Counted from the stretch's first letter, positions 7,133-14,306 are shown. The stretch: DNA of 16,319 nt from Clostridia bacterium (GCA_017549665.1 JAFYUD010000137.1:1-16319), one strand, 5' to 3'. Program-made: numbers and translations. The notes: generated from the sequence alone by a model not told the origin.

Positions 7133-8562
7133 CCTTTCAGTGATTCAAGAGTTGCATTAAGAAGTTTCTCTATAAGCACAGGGTTTCCTCTGCCCTTTGT
7201 TGCACCCATAACCTGACCCATCAGAGCCTTTGCGGCTGCAACCTTACCTTTTTTATAGTCCTCAACGGACTTGGGATTTCTTGACAAAGCCTGAGAAATC
7301 AGGTCATTGAGAATATTTTCGTCATTTATCTGACCGAGATCATTTTTTCTTACATATTCACAGGCATCAGTATCTTCCTCAAGAAGCACATTCACAACCT
7401 TCTTTGCCACAGAGCTGTTGATTTCACCGCTGCCCTGCATATCAGCAACCTGAGCAAGATGCATCGGGTCAATACCGATACTGCCCTTATCAGGGTCATA
7501 AACCTTCAGAATCTCAGAAATAAGAAGATTTACAAGAAGCTTGGGATATTCAGTCTCAGCAACGGCACTTTCAAAGTAATCCGCAACAGCCATTTCACCT
7601 GTTATAAGCTCTGCATCATATGCTGTAAGTGAGTACTTTTCAACATACATTTTCTTTCTTACGTCAGGAAGCATAGGGATTGTCGAACCAAGCTCACTGA
7701 CCTTTTCCTCACTCATAATAACAGGCACAAGGTCAGGCTCAGGGAAATAACGGTAGTCATTGGCATTCTCTTTTTTACGCATTGAAAATGTCTTTCCGCT
7801 TGACTGGTCATATCTTCTTGTTTCCTGAATAATAACTCCGCCGTTTTCGATTTCTTCGACCTGTCTTTTATATTCATACTCAATAGCCTTCTGGATATAT
7901 GTGAAGGAATTGAGATTCTTCATTTCTGTTCTTGTACCGAATTCTGTCTGACCTTTCTTTCTGACGGAAAGATTTATGTCACAACGCATTGAGCCTTCCT
8001 GCATTTTGCAGTCAGACACACCTGCATACATTATTATTGAACGCAGCTTTTTGCAGTATGCAACAGCTTCTTCGGCACTTCTGATATCAGGCTCGGAAAC
8101 GATTTCAATAAGAGGCACACCGCAACGGTTGCAGTCAATCATTGTTCCGTGAACATCATCATGAATAAGCTTTCCTGCATCCTCTTCAATGTGAATTCTT
8201 GTGATTCCGATACGCTTTGTGCCGTTGCCGCTTTCGATTTCAAGCCATCCGTGCTGACACAAGGGCAGATCAAACTGAGAAATCTGATAAGCCTTGGGGA
8301 GGTCGGGATAGAAGTAATTCTTTCTGTCCTGCTTTGAATAGGGAGCAATTGAGCAGTTTGTGGCAATTCCTGCCTTTACAGCATATTCAACCACCTGCTT
8401 GTTAAGAACGGGCAGTGTGCCGGGCATACCCATGCAAACGGGACAGCACTGTGTATTCGGCTCAGCACCGAATGTTGTAGGGCAGCCGCAGAATATCTTT
8501 GTCTTCGTCGCAAGCTCGCAATGGACCTCGAGACCGATGACCATTTCGTAATCCTTTATCAT
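7129..8562 (-). CDS. gatB: Asp/Glu-tRNA(Asn/Gln) amidotransferase subunit B
   Basis: GatB is the kinase and tRNA-binding subunit of the GatCAB amidotransferase. It activates the side chain of Glu on tRNA-Gln (or Asp on tRNA-Asn) with ATP before amidation. The visible signature is MVIGLEVHCEL (7-17) followed by the zinc-binding cysteines FCGCP (C25, C27) and CCPVC (C40, C43). The C-terminal part is of the YqeY-like, tRNA-binding type, ending in GRGNPVLIEKLL. The length of 477 residues is normal. The start is taken as the ATG at 8562 because AGGAC lies 8-9 nt upstream; an in-frame TTG at 8568 lies almost on the binding site. It follows gatA by 21 nt and overlaps the next gene by 4 nt. Confidence 0.98.
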   Translation of the reverse strand: MIKDYEMVIGLEVHCELATKTKIFCGCPTTFGAEPNTQCCPVCMGMPGTLPVLNKQVVEYAVKAGIATNCSIAPYSKQDRKNYFYPDLPKAYQISQFDLPLCQHGWLEIESGNGTKRIGITRIHIEEDAGKLIHDDVHGTMIDCNRCGVPLIEIVSEPDIRSAEEAVAYCKKLRSIIMYAGVSDCKMQEGSMRCDINLSVRKKGQTEFGTRTEMKNLNSFTYIQKAIEYEYKRQVEEIENGGVIIQETRRYDQSSGKTFSMRKKENANDYRYFPEPDLVPVIMSEEKVSELGSTIPMLPDVRKKMYVEKYSLTAYDAELITGEMAVADYFESAVAETEYPKLLVNLLISEILKVYDPDKGSIGIDPMHLAQVADMQGSGEINSSVAKKVVNVLLEEDTDACEYVRKNDLGQINDENILNDLISQALSRNPKSVEDYKKGKVAAAKALMGQVMGATKGRGNPVLIEKLLNATLESLKG

Positions 8563-8583
8563 ATTCAAAGTCCTGTTACCCCC

Positions 8584-10011
8584 TTATCTGTTTTCAAAAG
8601 CATAGCCTGCTCTGAGAATTGTGTTTTCAGAGAAAGCCTTGCCTATAAGCTGAAGACCGACGGGAAGTCCGTCCTTGTCCGTGCCGCAGGGCATTGACAA
8701 TGCAGGCAGACCTGCAATGTTGACGGGAACAGTATAAATATCACCTACATACATTTCAACGGGGTCGGAGACCTTTTCACCGAGTCTGTATGCCACAGTG
8801 GGCGCAACAGGAGAAATAATAAAATCATTATTATCAAAAATTCTGTTGAATTCATTGATAACAAGTGTTCTCACCTGAAGAGCCTTTTTATAATAAGCAT
8901 CGTAATAGCCTGATGACAGCGCAAAGGAGCCGAGCATGATGCGGCGCTTGACTTCCCTGCCGAAGCCCTGACTTCTTGTGTTTTTATAAAGAGTATCGAT
9001 ATCCTCATAATCATCAGCACGGAAGCCGTAGCGGACACCGTCAAATCGTGCAAGGTTTGATGATGCTTCAGAAGATGAAATTACATAGTAAGCAGGAAGA
9101 GCATACTCCATAAAGGGAACAGAAACTTCAGTTATCTCCACACCCATGCTTTCAAATATCCTTGCTGCATTTATAACAGCTTCTTTTACTTCACTGCTGA
9201 TTCCTTCACCGAAATATTCCACGGGAAGTGCTGCTTTCATGCCTTTTACGCCGTTTTTTATATCAGCCGTAAAATCACCGTAAGCTCTGTTGACAGATGT
9301 TGAATCAAGCTTGTCATGTCCGGCCAGAGCATTCATGACAATAGCTGCATCCTCAACAGTTTTTGTAAGAGGGCCTATCTGATCAAGTGAAGATGCAAAA
9401 GCAACGAGACCGTTTCTTGAAACAGTACCGTAAGTAGGCTTGAGACCGACAACACCGCAGAAGGCTGCAGGCTGACGGATTGAGCCGCCTGTATCCGAGC
9501 CGAGTGCAAATGCAGCTTCTTCTGCCGCAACAGCAGCAGCCGAGCCACCTGAAGAGCCGCCGGGCACACGTGATGTATCAACGGGATTCTTAGTAACCTT
9601 AAATGCGGAATTTTCCGTGGTTGATCCCATGGCAAACTCGTCCATATTGGTTTTACCCAGCATAACCGCATTCTCATCATTCATCTTCTTTGATACAAAA
9701 GCGTCATAAGGAGGATTGAAATTTTCAAGCATCCTTGATGCGCATGAAGTCACAATCCCCTTTGTGCAGATATTATCCTTCATACCGTAAGGAATACCTG
9801 TAAGGGCAGTTGCATTACCGTCTGCAATAATTCTGTCTGCATTTTCAGCCTGCTTTATTGCATTTTCCTTTGTGACACGGATATATGCGCCGATTTCATC
9901 ATCAGCGCTTTCAATTCTGTCAAGATATGCTTTTGTCACATCAACAGAAGAAATTTCTTTATTACGGAGCTTTTCTGAAAGCTCTTTTACCGTCAGTTTT
10001 GTAATACTCAT
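8584..10011 (-). CDS. gatA: Asp/Glu-tRNA(Asn/Gln) amidotransferase subunit A
   Basis: GatA is the glutaminase/amidase subunit: it releases ammonia from glutamine and channels it to GatB. The amidase signature is complete, with the catalytic triad Lys78 (YGMKDN), cis-Ser153 ([10 protein letters not shown]) and nucleophile Ser177 ([12 protein letters not shown]). The length of 475 residues is typical. The ATG at 10011 is preceded by GGAGG with an 8-nt spacer. It lies between gatC (13 nt) and gatB (21 nt) in the usual clostridial order C-A-B. The operon's presence implies that at least one of Gln-tRNA or Asn-tRNA is made indirectly in this organism. Confidence 0.99.
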   Translation of the reverse strand: MSITKLTVKELSEKLRNKEISSVDVTKAYLDRIESADDEIGAYIRVTKENAIKQAENADRIIADGNATALTGIPYGMKDNICTKGIVTSCASRMLENFNPPYDAFVSKKMNDENAVMLGKTNMDEFAMGSTTENSAFKVTKNPVDTSRVPGGSSGGSAAAVAAEEAAFALGSDTGGSIRQPAAFCGVVGLKPTYGTVSRNGLVAFASSLDQIGPLTKTVEDAAIVMNALAGHDKLDSTSVNRAYGDFTADIKNGVKGMKAALPVEYFGEGISSEVKEAVINAARIFESMGVEITEVSVPFMEYALPAYYVISSSEASSNLARFDGVRYGFRADDYEDIDTLYKNTRSQGFGREVKRRIMLGSFALSSGYYDAYYKKALQVRTLVINEFNRIFDNNDFIISPVAPTVAYRLGEKVSDPVEMYVGDIYTVPVNIAGLPALSMPCGTDKDGLPVGLQLIGKAFSENTILRAGYAFENR

Positions 10012-10024
10012 GCTGATTTCCTCC

Positions 10025-10309
10025 TTACTCCAGCGTTCTGGGTACAGTCATGTAACCCTCTGCTTCGGTAGGTGCATTTTTCAGCAATTCATCACGGTCA
10101 GACCTGTTTGTAACAACATCTTCCCTTAAAACATTGCTCATGGGAACAATATGCGCAGTGATATCAACGTCAGTTGTATCAACCTCTTCAAGCTTGCGTG
10201 CAAAATCCACAATAGCTTCAAGCTCTGCTCTGACAGACTGCTTTTCGTCATCATCAAGACTGAGCTTTGCAAGCTGAGCAACAGCCTCAACATCTATTTC
10301 TGTATTCAT
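10025..10309 (-). CDS. gatC: Asp/Glu-tRNA(Asn/Gln) amidotransferase subunit C
   Basis: GatC is the small subunit that wraps around and stabilises the GatA-GatB complex. The 94 residues show the family features: an N-terminal [15 protein letters not shown], the [17 protein letters not shown] helix, and a C-terminal NVLREDVV followed by ENAP-like [18 protein letters not shown]. It is the first gene of the operon, about 100 nt downstream of a consensus promoter. A modest GAGGAAAGAG binding site precedes the ATG at 10309. Confidence 0.97.
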   Translation of the reverse strand: MNTEIDVEAVAQLAKLSLDDDEKQSVRAELEAIVDFARKLEEVDTTDVDITAHIVPMSNVLREDVVTNRSDRDELLKNAPTEAEGYMTVPRTLE

Positions 10310-10342
10310 TATATCTCTTTCCTCTGCAATAACGCTAAAACA

Positions 10343-10390
10343 ACGCTCTCATCCAACGGAATGAGAGCGTGAGATAAGCGTTTATACGCT
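10343..10390 (-). promoter_or_regulatory. gatC leader hairpins (possible attenuator)
   Basis: Read on the minus strand, a perfect 10-bp stem ACGCTCTCAT (10370-10361) with ATGAGAGCGT (10352-10343) is followed by TGTTTTAG, a weak terminator-like tail. Just upstream is a 5-bp hairpin, AGCGT(ATAA)ACGCT (10390-10377). AACGCT (10382-10377) plus CTCA (10373-10370) can instead pair with TGAGAGCGTT (10351-10342), which excludes the main hairpin. I see no T-box sequence. A regulatory role is inferred. Confidence 0.45.
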
Positions 10391-10417
10391 CAATATTTAT
10401 ATTTAACCTTATAAAAT

Positions 10418-10446
10418 ATTATATTCATTTTTTCATACATTGTCAA
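10418..10446 (-). promoter_or_regulatory. consensus promoter of the gatCAB operon
   Basis: On the minus strand, a perfect TTGACA (10446-10441) and TATAAT (10423-10418) are separated by 17 nt. The start of transcription should be near 10411, giving a leader of about 100 nt. No other promoter is evident down to 4478. Confidence 0.9.
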
Positions 10447-10447
10447 G

Positions 10448-10480
10448 TTTTTCCGAGCAAATCAGAATTTGCCGAAAAAA
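10448..10480. repeat. AT-flanked imperfect palindrome upstream of the gat promoter
   Basis: GCAAAT (10457-10462) and ATTTGC (10467-10472) pair around CAGA. The stem extends with bulges through CG pairs and T/A runs on either side. It has no U-tract after the stem on either strand, so it is not a classical terminator. It abuts the -35 box of the gatC promoter and may mark the border of the repeat region to its right. Confidence 0.5.
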
Positions 10481-10497
10481 CCAACGGCAGACTTATA

Positions 10498-10516
10498 GGG
10501 CGATGACCCATCGCCC
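10498..10516. repeat. GGGCGATG hairpin repeat, left copy
   Basis: A perfect 8-bp inverted repeat (GGGCGATG/CATCGCCC) with a 3-nt loop, in non-coding DNA. A related hairpin lies at 10811-10829 in the opposite orientation. Similar short GGGCG hairpins are, as I recall, common between genes in gut Clostridia. Confidence 0.65.
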
Positions 10517-10570
10517 GTCAGAATCAAATTTTAATCACCATAAATTCAGACGGAAATAATATTGAATACT

Positions 10571-10594
10571 ACAATGCTTACTCATTGTGTTTTT
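10571..10594 (+). repeat. small hairpin with T-tract
   Basis: ACAATG (10571-10576) and CATTGT (10583-10588) form a 6-bp stem with a 6-nt loop, followed by GTTTTT. It looks like a weak plus-strand terminator, but no plus-strand gene lies upstream. It is probably a remnant within the repeat-rich spacer. Confidence 0.35.
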
Positions 10595-10660
10595 CTGACA
10601 AAAAAACCGGACACCCCTCAACGCCCTTCAGAGTAATTGATTGCAGATTCCGGATTAAAA

Positions 10661-10706
10661 AGGCTCCCTCTCAGAGGGAGCTGTCTGCGAAGCAGACTGA
10701 GGGAGT
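10661..10706 (+). repeat. 46-nt palindromic intergenic repeat, copy 1
   Basis: The unit has two hairpins, GCTCCCT/AGGGAGC (10663-10681) and GTCTGC-GAA-GCAGAC (10683-10697), then TGAGGGAGT. Read on the minus strand, the first hairpin is followed by CTTTTT, so this copy can also act as a terminator for minus-strand transcripts. The same unit recurs inverted at 10733-10778. I recall related elements being widespread in Faecalibacterium and Ruminococcus genomes. Confidence 0.8.
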
Positions 10707-10732
10707 GTATCCAATAAGCTGATTGTATAAAA

Positions 10733-10778
10733 ACTCCCTCCGACACCTTCGGTGCCACCTCCCTCGGGGAGGGAGGCT
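10733..10778 (-). repeat. 46-nt palindromic intergenic repeat, copy 2 (inverted)
   Basis: The reverse complement aligns over its whole length with copy 1, with the same two-hairpin plan: CCTCCCT/AGGGAGG and a GAA-loop hairpin built on GGCACC/GGTGTC. Base changes between the copies occur in pairs that keep the stems. The end hairpin followed by CTTTTGTTTTT resembles a plus-strand terminator. The 26-nt spacer between the copies (10707-10732) is itself partly self-complementary (CCAAT/ATTG). Confidence 0.8.
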
Positions 10779-10810
10779 TTTGTTTTTATTAACTAATGGT
10801 GTGCCTGTAT

Positions 10811-10829
10811 GGGTGTTTAATAAACGCCC
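10811..10829. repeat. GGGTGTTT hairpin repeat, right copy
   Basis: An 8-bp inverted repeat (GGGTGTTT/AAACGCCC, one G-T pair) with a 3-nt loop. Read on the minus strand it begins TGTAGGGGGCG, resembling TATAGGGCGATG of the left copy at 10498-10516. The two therefore look like diverged, oppositely oriented relatives flanking the 46-nt pair. Confidence 0.5.
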
Positions 10830-10889
10830 CCTACAATGTTACATTTAATTTACAGCTTCAATTCGGTCTGATATATTACAATTTACATC

Positions 10890-10915
10890 AAAAATCCGCA
10901 CCTTTTCAGATGCGG
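10890..10915 (-). terminator. terminator after the zinc-ribbon/OB-like gene
   Basis: On the minus strand CCGCATC (10915-10909) pairs with GGTGCGG (10902-10896), 7 bp including one G-U, followed by ATTTTT. It starts about 12 nt beyond the stop codon at 10927. Confidence 0.8.
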
Positions 10916-10926
10916 AAATCAATAAT

Positions 10927-11577
10927 TTATTGAATATCAATATAAAGAGCTTCAACACTGGGTATTGTCAGACTACTGCCAAGAACAGTTTCATATGTAT
11001 AAGTTCCTTCACATATTCCGTAGAACTTTACAATATCATCCTCCAAAATTCTTGGTGCACCTTCAGGCAGCTCATATGTAACATAAACTGTATCATCCCA
11101 GTAGCCATATTCATCCTTGGTAACATCAATACGATATGTTACATTATTTGAATAGCTGCTTTCCATTACCTGAACAACTTCACCTGTAAAAACAACATTT
11201 TTGCCGACATAATTATCGGGCATTCTTGCTATATCTTTATAAGGAATACTTTCACAGGACGCTGTATACTCAGCCTCTGATAAAGTACTTGCTTCTGTCG
11301 TAGTCACTGTTATCTTTTCAGTTGTAGTCTCATCAACTTTTTCTGTTGTAGTTACCACAGCCCCTGAATTTACTGATGAATCAGAAGAATCATCACTGCC
11401 GCTTGCAGCACTTATAAAAACAATAACAACCACAGCAATAATTACCCAGAACCACCACTTCTTTGTAATTGGCTTCTTTTTCTGCACAGGAGCAACATTC
11501 GCAGCTGTGTTTGCACCGCATTCAGGGCAGAACTGTGTTCCGTCCGGGATTTGTTTTTTACAATTTGGACATAACAT
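10927..11577 (-). CDS. zinc-ribbon, single-pass membrane protein with extracellular OB-like domain
   Basis: The 216-residue protein starts with a zinc ribbon (C3xxC6 and C17xxC20, CPNCKKQIP... FCPECGA) and a basic segment KKKPITKK. A membrane helix follows (about 41-58), then a Ser/Thr-rich linker (60-98) and a C-terminal domain (about 112-215). That domain reads YVGKNVVFTGEVVQV, then TYRIDVTKDEYGYWDDTVYVTY and EDDIVKFYGICEG, a pattern typical of OB-fold domains in clostridial zinc-ribbon proteins. The ribbon should be cytosolic and the OB-like domain outside. Function is unknown. The ATG at 11577 has a strong GGAGG (11589-11585) 7 nt upstream. It is transcribed divergently from the XRE regulator at 11679, across paired palindromes. 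Confidence 0.88.
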   Translation of the reverse strand: MLCPNCKKQIPDGTQFCPECGANTAANVAPVQKKKPITKKWWFWVIIAVVVIVFISAASGSDDSSDSSVNSGAVVTTTEKVDETTTEKITVTTTEASTLSEAEYTASCESIPYKDIARMPDNYVGKNVVFTGEVVQVMESSYSNNVTYRIDVTKDEYGYWDDTVYVTYELPEGAPRILEDDIVKFYGICEGTYTYETVLGSSLTIPSVEALYIDIQ

Positions 11578-11606
11578 AAATATACCTCCATGAATTTGTT
11601 AATAAT

Positions 11607-11635
11607 ATCTTACTGCATTTTGCAGTAAATGTCAA
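11607..11635 (-). promoter_or_regulatory. promoter of the zinc-ribbon gene with operator in its spacer
   Basis: On the minus strand, TTGACA (11635-11630) is separated by 17 nt from TAAGAT (11612-11607). The spacer contains almost the whole palindrome ACTGCA-TTT-TGCAGT (11612-11626), so a bound repressor would block RNA polymerase. Confidence 0.7.
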
Positions 11636-11651
11636 TACTGCATTTTGCAGT
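11612..11651. promoter_or_regulatory. two identical palindromic operators in the divergent region
   Basis: The 15-bp palindrome ACTGCA-TTT-TGCAGT occurs twice, at 11612-11626 and 11637-11651, with centres 25 bp apart. One copy lies in the spacer of the minus-strand promoter. The other lies directly upstream of TATACT (11656-11661), the likely -10 of the XRE gene. Identical twofold-symmetric sites beside an XRE gene are the expected operators for the encoded regulator. The partner assignment is inference. Confidence 0.75.
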
Positions 11652-11655
11652 GAAA

Positions 11656-11661
11656 TATACT
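11656..11661 (+). promoter_or_regulatory. putative -10 box of the XRE gene
   Basis: TATACT lies 17 nt before the ATG and just after the second palindrome. The -35 region (about 11633-11638, CAATAC) is a poor match, so the promoter may be weak. Confidence 0.45.
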
Positions 11662-11678
11662 AATCACGGTGATAGCTT

Positions 11679-11891
11679 ATGTACAGAAACATTCGTGAAT
11701 TAAGAGAAGACAATGATATTACACAGAAAACGATTTCGGCTTATCTCAACTGCTCTCAGCAAGTATACAGCAACTATGAATTGGGACAGAGAGATATACC
11801 TACTGATGTGCTGATTAAATTGTCCGAATTTTACAAGGTATCAACAGACTATCTTTTAGGACTCACAGATAAAAAAGAGCGTAACATATAG
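11679..11891 (+). CDS. small XRE-family (Cro/CI-type) transcriptional regulator
   Basis: The 70-residue protein is essentially one helix-turn-helix domain of the HTH_3 type: NIRELREDNDITQKTISAYL (4-23), the recognition region around CSQQVYSNYELGQRDIP (25-41), then the family signature LIKLSEFYKVSTDYLLGLTD (45-64). It has no additional sensor domain. It is the only plus-strand gene in the window. GGTGAT (11669-11674) sits 4 nt before the ATG. Two palindromes upstream suggest it represses both itself and the divergent zinc-ribbon gene. Its convergent neighbour, the MATE exporter, shares a terminator with it. Confidence 0.95.
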   Translation: MYRNIRELREDNDITQKTISAYLNCSQQVYSNYELGQRDIPTDVLIKLSEFYKVSTDYLLGLTDKKERNI

Positions 11892-11919
11892 AAACAGGAC
11901 ACCTGAGGTGTCCTGTTTC
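11891..11919. terminator. bidirectional terminator between XRE and MATE genes
   Basis: A perfect 13-bp stem (GAAACAGGACACC with GGTGTCCTGTTTC) with a TGA loop fills the gap between the two convergent genes. The last base of the XRE stop codon is the first base of the stem. TACTTTATT follows on the plus strand; the minus-strand tail is less U-rich. Confidence 0.8.
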
Positions 11920-11926
11920 TACTTTA

Positions 11927-13300
11927 TTATTCTTCCATTTTCTTGTTGGCGCTTTTCATTGTTTTTCCGAGGAATATTGCACTGAGTGTAAATGCAAACA
12001 ATTCAGCAATGGGGAATGCAAACCATACCGCACCGAGATTGCCTGTTTTTGAAAGAAGCCATGCTGCAGGCAGAAGTACAACAAGCTGTCTGCAGACAGA
12101 TGTTATAAGGCTGTGTACAGGATTACCGATTGCCTGACATACGGAACCTGCAATGATACAGAAGCCTGCAAGAATGAAGTGAAGTGCAATTATTCTCAGG
12201 GCGGGAACGCCGATTTCAAGCATATATTCAGATGCGTTGAAGAAGGACAGAAGCACGTGAGGAACAGCCTCAAACACCGAAAGTCCCGTAAGCATTATAC
12301 ATACAGCCGAAATAATCGTGAGCCTGACAGTCTTTCTGACTCTGTCGGGCTTTTTTGCGCCGAAATTGTAAGCAATAATGGGCACCATTCCGTTATTAAG
12401 ACCGAAAATGGGCATAAATACGAAGCTCTGCAGCTTGAAATACGCACCGAAAACGGCAGTTGCAGTTTCGGTAAAGCCGATAAGAATTTTGTTGAGACCG
12501 AAGGTCATAATTGAGCCGATTGACTGCATAACGATTGACGGCAGACCGACCTTGTAAATCTCCTTCGCAGTTTCAGTGTGCCAGCGTATCTGCTTAAGGC
12601 TGATATGCACTTCCTTATTGCACTTTATGTTAATGATAACAGCAACAATTGCAGCAATAATCTGACCTGTTACGGTTGCGATTGCCGCACCCTTTACGCC
12701 AAGCGCAGGGAATCCCAGAAGACCGAAAATAAGAATCGGGTCAAGGATTATATTTATAATCGCACCTATAAGCTGAGTGCACATGGCAAGTCCTGTTTTA
12801 CCTGTTGACTGAAGAAGTCTTTCAAAGCAGAACTGGAAAAAGATACCGAATGAAAATCCGAGACAGATTGATGTATAATCAGCACCGTAATTTACGATTT
12901 CGGCAATGTCTGTCTGCACAAGAAAAAATGGCTTTGAAAGGAAAATTCCGATAAGCGCAAACACGATTGAATTGCACAGTGACAGAAAAATTGCCACATT
13001 TGCTGACCTGTCAACCTCATCCTGCTTCTTTGCGCCGAGCGCTCTTGAAAGCAGTGCATTCATACCTACTGCTGTACCTGCACCGAATGCAATCATCAGA
13101 TTCTGCAGCGGAAATGCAAGAGAAACCGCATTGAGTGCATTTTCACTGATTCTTGCTACAAACACACTGTCAACAATATTATAAAATGCCTGTACAAGCA
13201 TTGAAATCATCATAGGTACTGCCATTGATGTAAGAAGTCTGCCTACCGACACCACACCCATTTTATTTTCTGTAAGTTTATTTTTAACTTTTTCGCTCAT
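11927..13300 (-). CDS. MATE family efflux transporter
   Basis: A multidrug/toxic-compound exporter of the MATE family, normally driven by sodium or protons. The 457-residue protein has about twelve hydrophobic segments. The conserved first-helix pattern of the family is visible: MAVPMMISMLVQAFYNIVDS, VFVARISENALNAVSLAFP and GTAVGMNALLSRALGAKK. The internal second half repeats the pattern (GLNNGMVPIIAYNFGAKKPDRV). The start is the ATG at 13300, with AAAGGA 8 nt upstream. The frame runs on to 13363, but that extension translates the terminator hairpin of the preceding gene. The substrate cannot be told. No good promoter is seen between that hairpin and the ATG, so expression may rely on readthrough. 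Confidence 0.95.
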   Translation of the reverse strand: MSEKVKNKLTENKMGVVSVGRLLTSMAVPMMISMLVQAFYNIVDSVFVARISENALNAVSLAFPLQNLMIAFGAGTAVGMNALLSRALGAKKQDEVDRSANVAIFLSLCNSIVFALIGIFLSKPFFLVQTDIAEIVNYGADYTSICLGFSFGIFFQFCFERLLQSTGKTGLAMCTQLIGAIINIILDPILIFGLLGFPALGVKGAAIATVTGQIIAAIVAVIINIKCNKEVHISLKQIRWHTETAKEIYKVGLPSIVMQSIGSIMTFGLNKILIGFTETATAVFGAYFKLQSFVFMPIFGLNNGMVPIIAYNFGAKKPDRVRKTVRLTIISAVCIMLTGLSVFEAVPHVLLSFFNASEYMLEIGVPALRIIALHFILAGFCIIAGSVCQAIGNPVHSLITSVCRQLVVLLPAAWLLSKTGNLGAVWFAFPIAELFAFTLSAIFLGKTMKSANKKMEE

Positions 13301-13325
13301 TTTACTGTCCTTTTCATTTATTCGC

Positions 13326-13359
13326 AAAAATATATCGGACAAATTAATGCCCGATATAT
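13326..13359 (-). terminator. terminator after the nucleotidyltransferase gene
   Basis: On the minus strand ATATATCGG (13359-13351 side) pairs with CCGATATAT (13338-13330), a 9-bp stem around 12 nt, followed by TTTTT (13330-13326). It lies 11 nt past the stop codon at 13371. AT-rich pairs make it moderately strong. Confidence 0.7.
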
Positions 13360-13370
13360 ACATTTTTATA

Positions 13371-14246
13371 TCAGTCGTACATTCCCTGTGCTATCATTTC
13401 ACCGATAGCCTTTACAACATTTTCTTTATCTTCTTTATATGTTACGCCATACCATTTGTCTTCAGCTGAAAGCACCCTTACCTTCTTTATTCCCTTCTCC
13501 ATAAGCTGCGAAACAACTGTGGGAAGATAATATTCGGACTTGGGCACGTTTATCTTTTCGCCGAGGAATTCAATAAATCCGTTTTCGATATGTTCAAAGA
13601 AATCAGGCTTGAAGCCCCAGAGATTCATTGAAACAAGTGTTTCAGGAGAAAGCTCCGTCCATGTTTCACCGTTATCCTCAGTATATTTACAGTCCATAAT
13701 CTTTGTACGCTCTGTGATATTGTCAAGATAACCGTCATTCACAACGCAGACTCCTCTTGAAACAGTACCGTTTTCAGTAAGAGTATTCTTAAGACGGAAG
13801 CCAACCATGCAATAATCGTCAGTTTCCTTTGTAAGCTCCTCGTAAATCTTTTCAAATGCACTTCTGCCGTAGTAGTCGTCAGCATTGACAACTGCAAAAG
13901 GCTCATTGACGGCATTTTTACAGCAGAGAATCGCATGGGCAGTACCCCAGGGCTTCTCTCTTCCCTCGGGACATACAAATCCGCCGGGGAGGTCGTCAAT
14001 TTCCTGATAAACGTAATCAACCTTAATAGTTTTCTCTATACGGTTGCCGACGATAGAAATAAAATCCTCGGCAATAGCTTTCTTTATAACAAAAACGATT
14101 TTTGTAAAGCCTGCTTTTTTTGCATCATAAGCAGAAAAATCAAGAAGCACTCTGCCGTCTCCGGTAATAGGCTCCATCTGTTTGAGACCGCCGAAACGGC
14201 TTCCCATACCTGCCGCCATAACTACAAGTGTTACATCTTTAGCCAT
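13371..14246 (-). CDS. sugar-phosphate nucleotidyltransferase family protein
   Basis: Predicted to transfer a nucleotide from an NTP to a sugar phosphate or similar substrate. The 291-residue protein has the GT-A type nucleotide-binding N-terminus VVMAAGMGSRFGGLKQ (8-23), PWGTAHAILC (99-108), and the metal-binding VVNADDYYG (119-127). A later SMNLWGFKPDFFEHI supports membership in the NTP_transferase group. It is the variant often found near choline-kinase-like or lipopolysaccharide-type phosphotransferases, but no such partner is encoded nearby, so the substrate is open. The ATG at 14246 has AGAAGG 7 nt upstream. It is a single-gene unit with its own promoter and terminator. Confidence 0.9.
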   Translation of the reverse strand: MAKDVTLVVMAAGMGSRFGGLKQMEPITGDGRVLLDFSAYDAKKAGFTKIVFVIKKAIAEDFISIVGNRIEKTIKVDYVYQEIDDLPGGFVCPEGREKPWGTAHAILCCKNAVNEPFAVVNADDYYGRSAFEKIYEELTKETDDYCMVGFRLKNTLTENGTVSRGVCVVNDGYLDNITERTKIMDCKYTEDNGETWTELSPETLVSMNLWGFKPDFFEHIENGFIEFLGEKINVPKSEYYLPTVVSQLMEKGIKKVRVLSAEDKWYGVTYKEDKENVVKAIGEMIAQGMYD

Positions 14247-14277
14247 TACATAACCTTCTTCATAAATAGTTTCAGAT

Positions 14278-14306
14278 ATTATACCATATTATTATAATTT
14301 ATTCAA
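14278..14306 (-). promoter_or_regulatory. promoter of the nucleotidyltransferase gene
   Basis: On the minus strand, TTGAAT (14306-14301) and a perfect TATAAT (14283-14278) are 17 nt apart. A TGG just before the -10 gives an extended -10. The start codon is about 32 nt downstream. Confidence 0.85.

Noticed and set aside
10310..10420. A T-box riboswitch before gatC
   Set aside because: The leader is only about 100 nt and lacks the conserved T-box sequence and specifier loop layout.
10661..10778. A CRISPR array in the repeat-rich spacer
   Set aside because: The units are inverted rather than direct, only two are present, and the spacer between them is part of the palindrome.
12113..12514. A 133-codon plus-strand open frame
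   Set aside because: It lies fully antisense to the MATE gene and has no family resemblance.
13301..13363. N-terminal extension of the MATE protein beginning MYISGINLSD
   Set aside because: The extension is the translated terminator hairpin of the upstream gene. A proper binding site lies before the ATG at 13300, which matches the family's usual N-terminus.
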